Source of the DNA: Armatimonadota bacterium
Lineage (GTDB): Bacteria; Armatimonadota; HRBIN16
Assembly (NCBI GenBank): GCA_026003175.1
Contig: BPGT01000007.1
Location: 56,057-120,056 of the forward strand
Length of the DNA: 64,000 nucleotides
Direction of reading: 5' to 3'
In this document: one piece after another, positions 63,921-64,000 of the stretch
How positions within the stretch are numbered: position 1 is the first letter of the stretch
How the letters are laid out: every line of letters starts with the position of its first letter
The notes under the pieces: generated by a model
Seen by the model: only the letters and a program-made list of their open reading frames with translations
The model's database searches: none
What the model was told of the DNA's origin: nothing
Made by a program: the position numbers and the translations under genes

Positions 63921-63966
63921 GATGGGGGCCAGGAGGTCAGCGGTTCAAGTCCGCTCACCCCGACCA
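63921..63966 (+). repeat. attR, displaced 3' part of tRNA-Pro
   Basis: 46 bases identical to 40582-40627, ending in CCA. The bases before it cannot form the acceptor, D or anticodon 5' strands, so it is not a tRNA gene. Confidence 0.85.
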
Positions 63967-63971
63967 GAGGT

Positions 63972-64000
63972 GCCGACGTAGCTCAGCTGGCAGAGCGGCG
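63972..64000 (+). tRNA. tRNA, 5' part only (cut by window edge), perhaps Thr
   Basis: Starts GCCGACGTAGCTCAGCTGG, with D arm GCTC-AGCTGGCA-GAGC. The anticodon lies outside the window. The 5' sequence resembles many bacterial tRNA-Thr genes, but identity is not determined. Confidence 0.7.

Larger units (their letters stand above)
40582..63966. mobile_element. 23.4-kb integrative element carrying a DISARM-like system
   Basis: Bounded by a 46-bp perfect direct repeat of the 3' part of tRNA-Pro (40582-40627 and 63921-63966). A tyrosine recombinase is read toward the interior from the right end. It contains a primase-helicase with an origin-like repeat cluster and a block of defence genes, and it separates tRNA-Pro from what looks like the next tRNA of the same cluster. 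No conjugation genes or virion genes are recognisable, so it would be an integrative, possibly replicating, but not self-transferring element. Confidence 0.85.

Noticed and set aside
63890..63966. Second tRNA-Pro gene at the right end
   Set aside because: Only the 3' 46 bases match; the 5' half cannot form the acceptor, D or anticodon stems. It is the displaced attachment fragment.

Overview
The window is a high-GC bacterial chromosome segment. Its gene content (GH51/GH123-like/GH10 glycoside hydrolases, SLH-like secreted proteins of FlgO/FlgT type, a type I-B plus III-A CRISPR locus) would fit a thermophilic, plant-polymer-degrading bacterium, perhaps of Armatimonadota. That taxonomic guess is inference from gene content only.

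Layout. (1) 1-6.7 kb, minus strand: a GH51-type arabinofuranosidase (cut by the left edge, nearly complete), a large secreted GH123/DUF4091-type protein and a Gfo/Idh/MocA oxidoreductase. (2) 6.9-11.3 kb, minus strand: four exported proteins of the LPP20/FlgT/FlgO kind, two with SLH-like segments. (3) 11.4-21.5 kb: a GH10 xylanase on the plus strand, then on the minus strand nuoL-nuoM-nuoN-gmhA and a HAD hydrolase, a deoxyhypusine-synthase-like protein and a PfkB/heptose-kinase-like protein. (4) 21.6-22.1 kb: two small terminal-inverted-repeat elements. (5) 22.2-40.4 kb, plus strand: cas6-cas8-cas7-cas5-cas3-cas4-cas1-cas2 (type I-B), a 52-repeat CRISPR array, a small membrane protein, then cas10-csm2-csm3-csm4-csm5 (type III-A). 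One Cas6 and one array appear to serve both effectors. cas3 and cas10 each carry a single-base frameshift in a homopolymer run.

(6) 40.55-63.97 kb is a 23.4-kb integrated element in a tRNA-Pro(GGG) gene. The intact tRNA is at the left end, a 46-bp copy of its 3' part is at the right end, and a tyrosine recombinase lies just inside the right end. Its left third is a replication/maintenance part: an unknown 479-residue protein, a three-copy structured repeat, a small repeat protein, a CHC2/TOPRIM/AAA primase-helicase whose 3' end contains helically phased DnaA-box-like repeats, and a small possible DNA-binding protein. Its right two thirds, all on the minus strand, are a DISARM-like defence system: DrmD-type SNF2 helicase, DrmMI-type adenine methyltransferase, an XRE-ImmA/IrrE regulator with a PIN-domain (DUF4411) protein, and a 1703-residue helicase with DUF1998 and an apparent C-terminal endonuclease fold.

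A RAYT (REP-associated tyrosine transposase) flanked by REP palindromes splits this defence operon. The same REP palindromes have multiplied in frame inside the methyltransferase and DrmD genes, where they encode 17- and 21-residue peptide repeats. After the right end another tRNA begins and is cut by the window edge.
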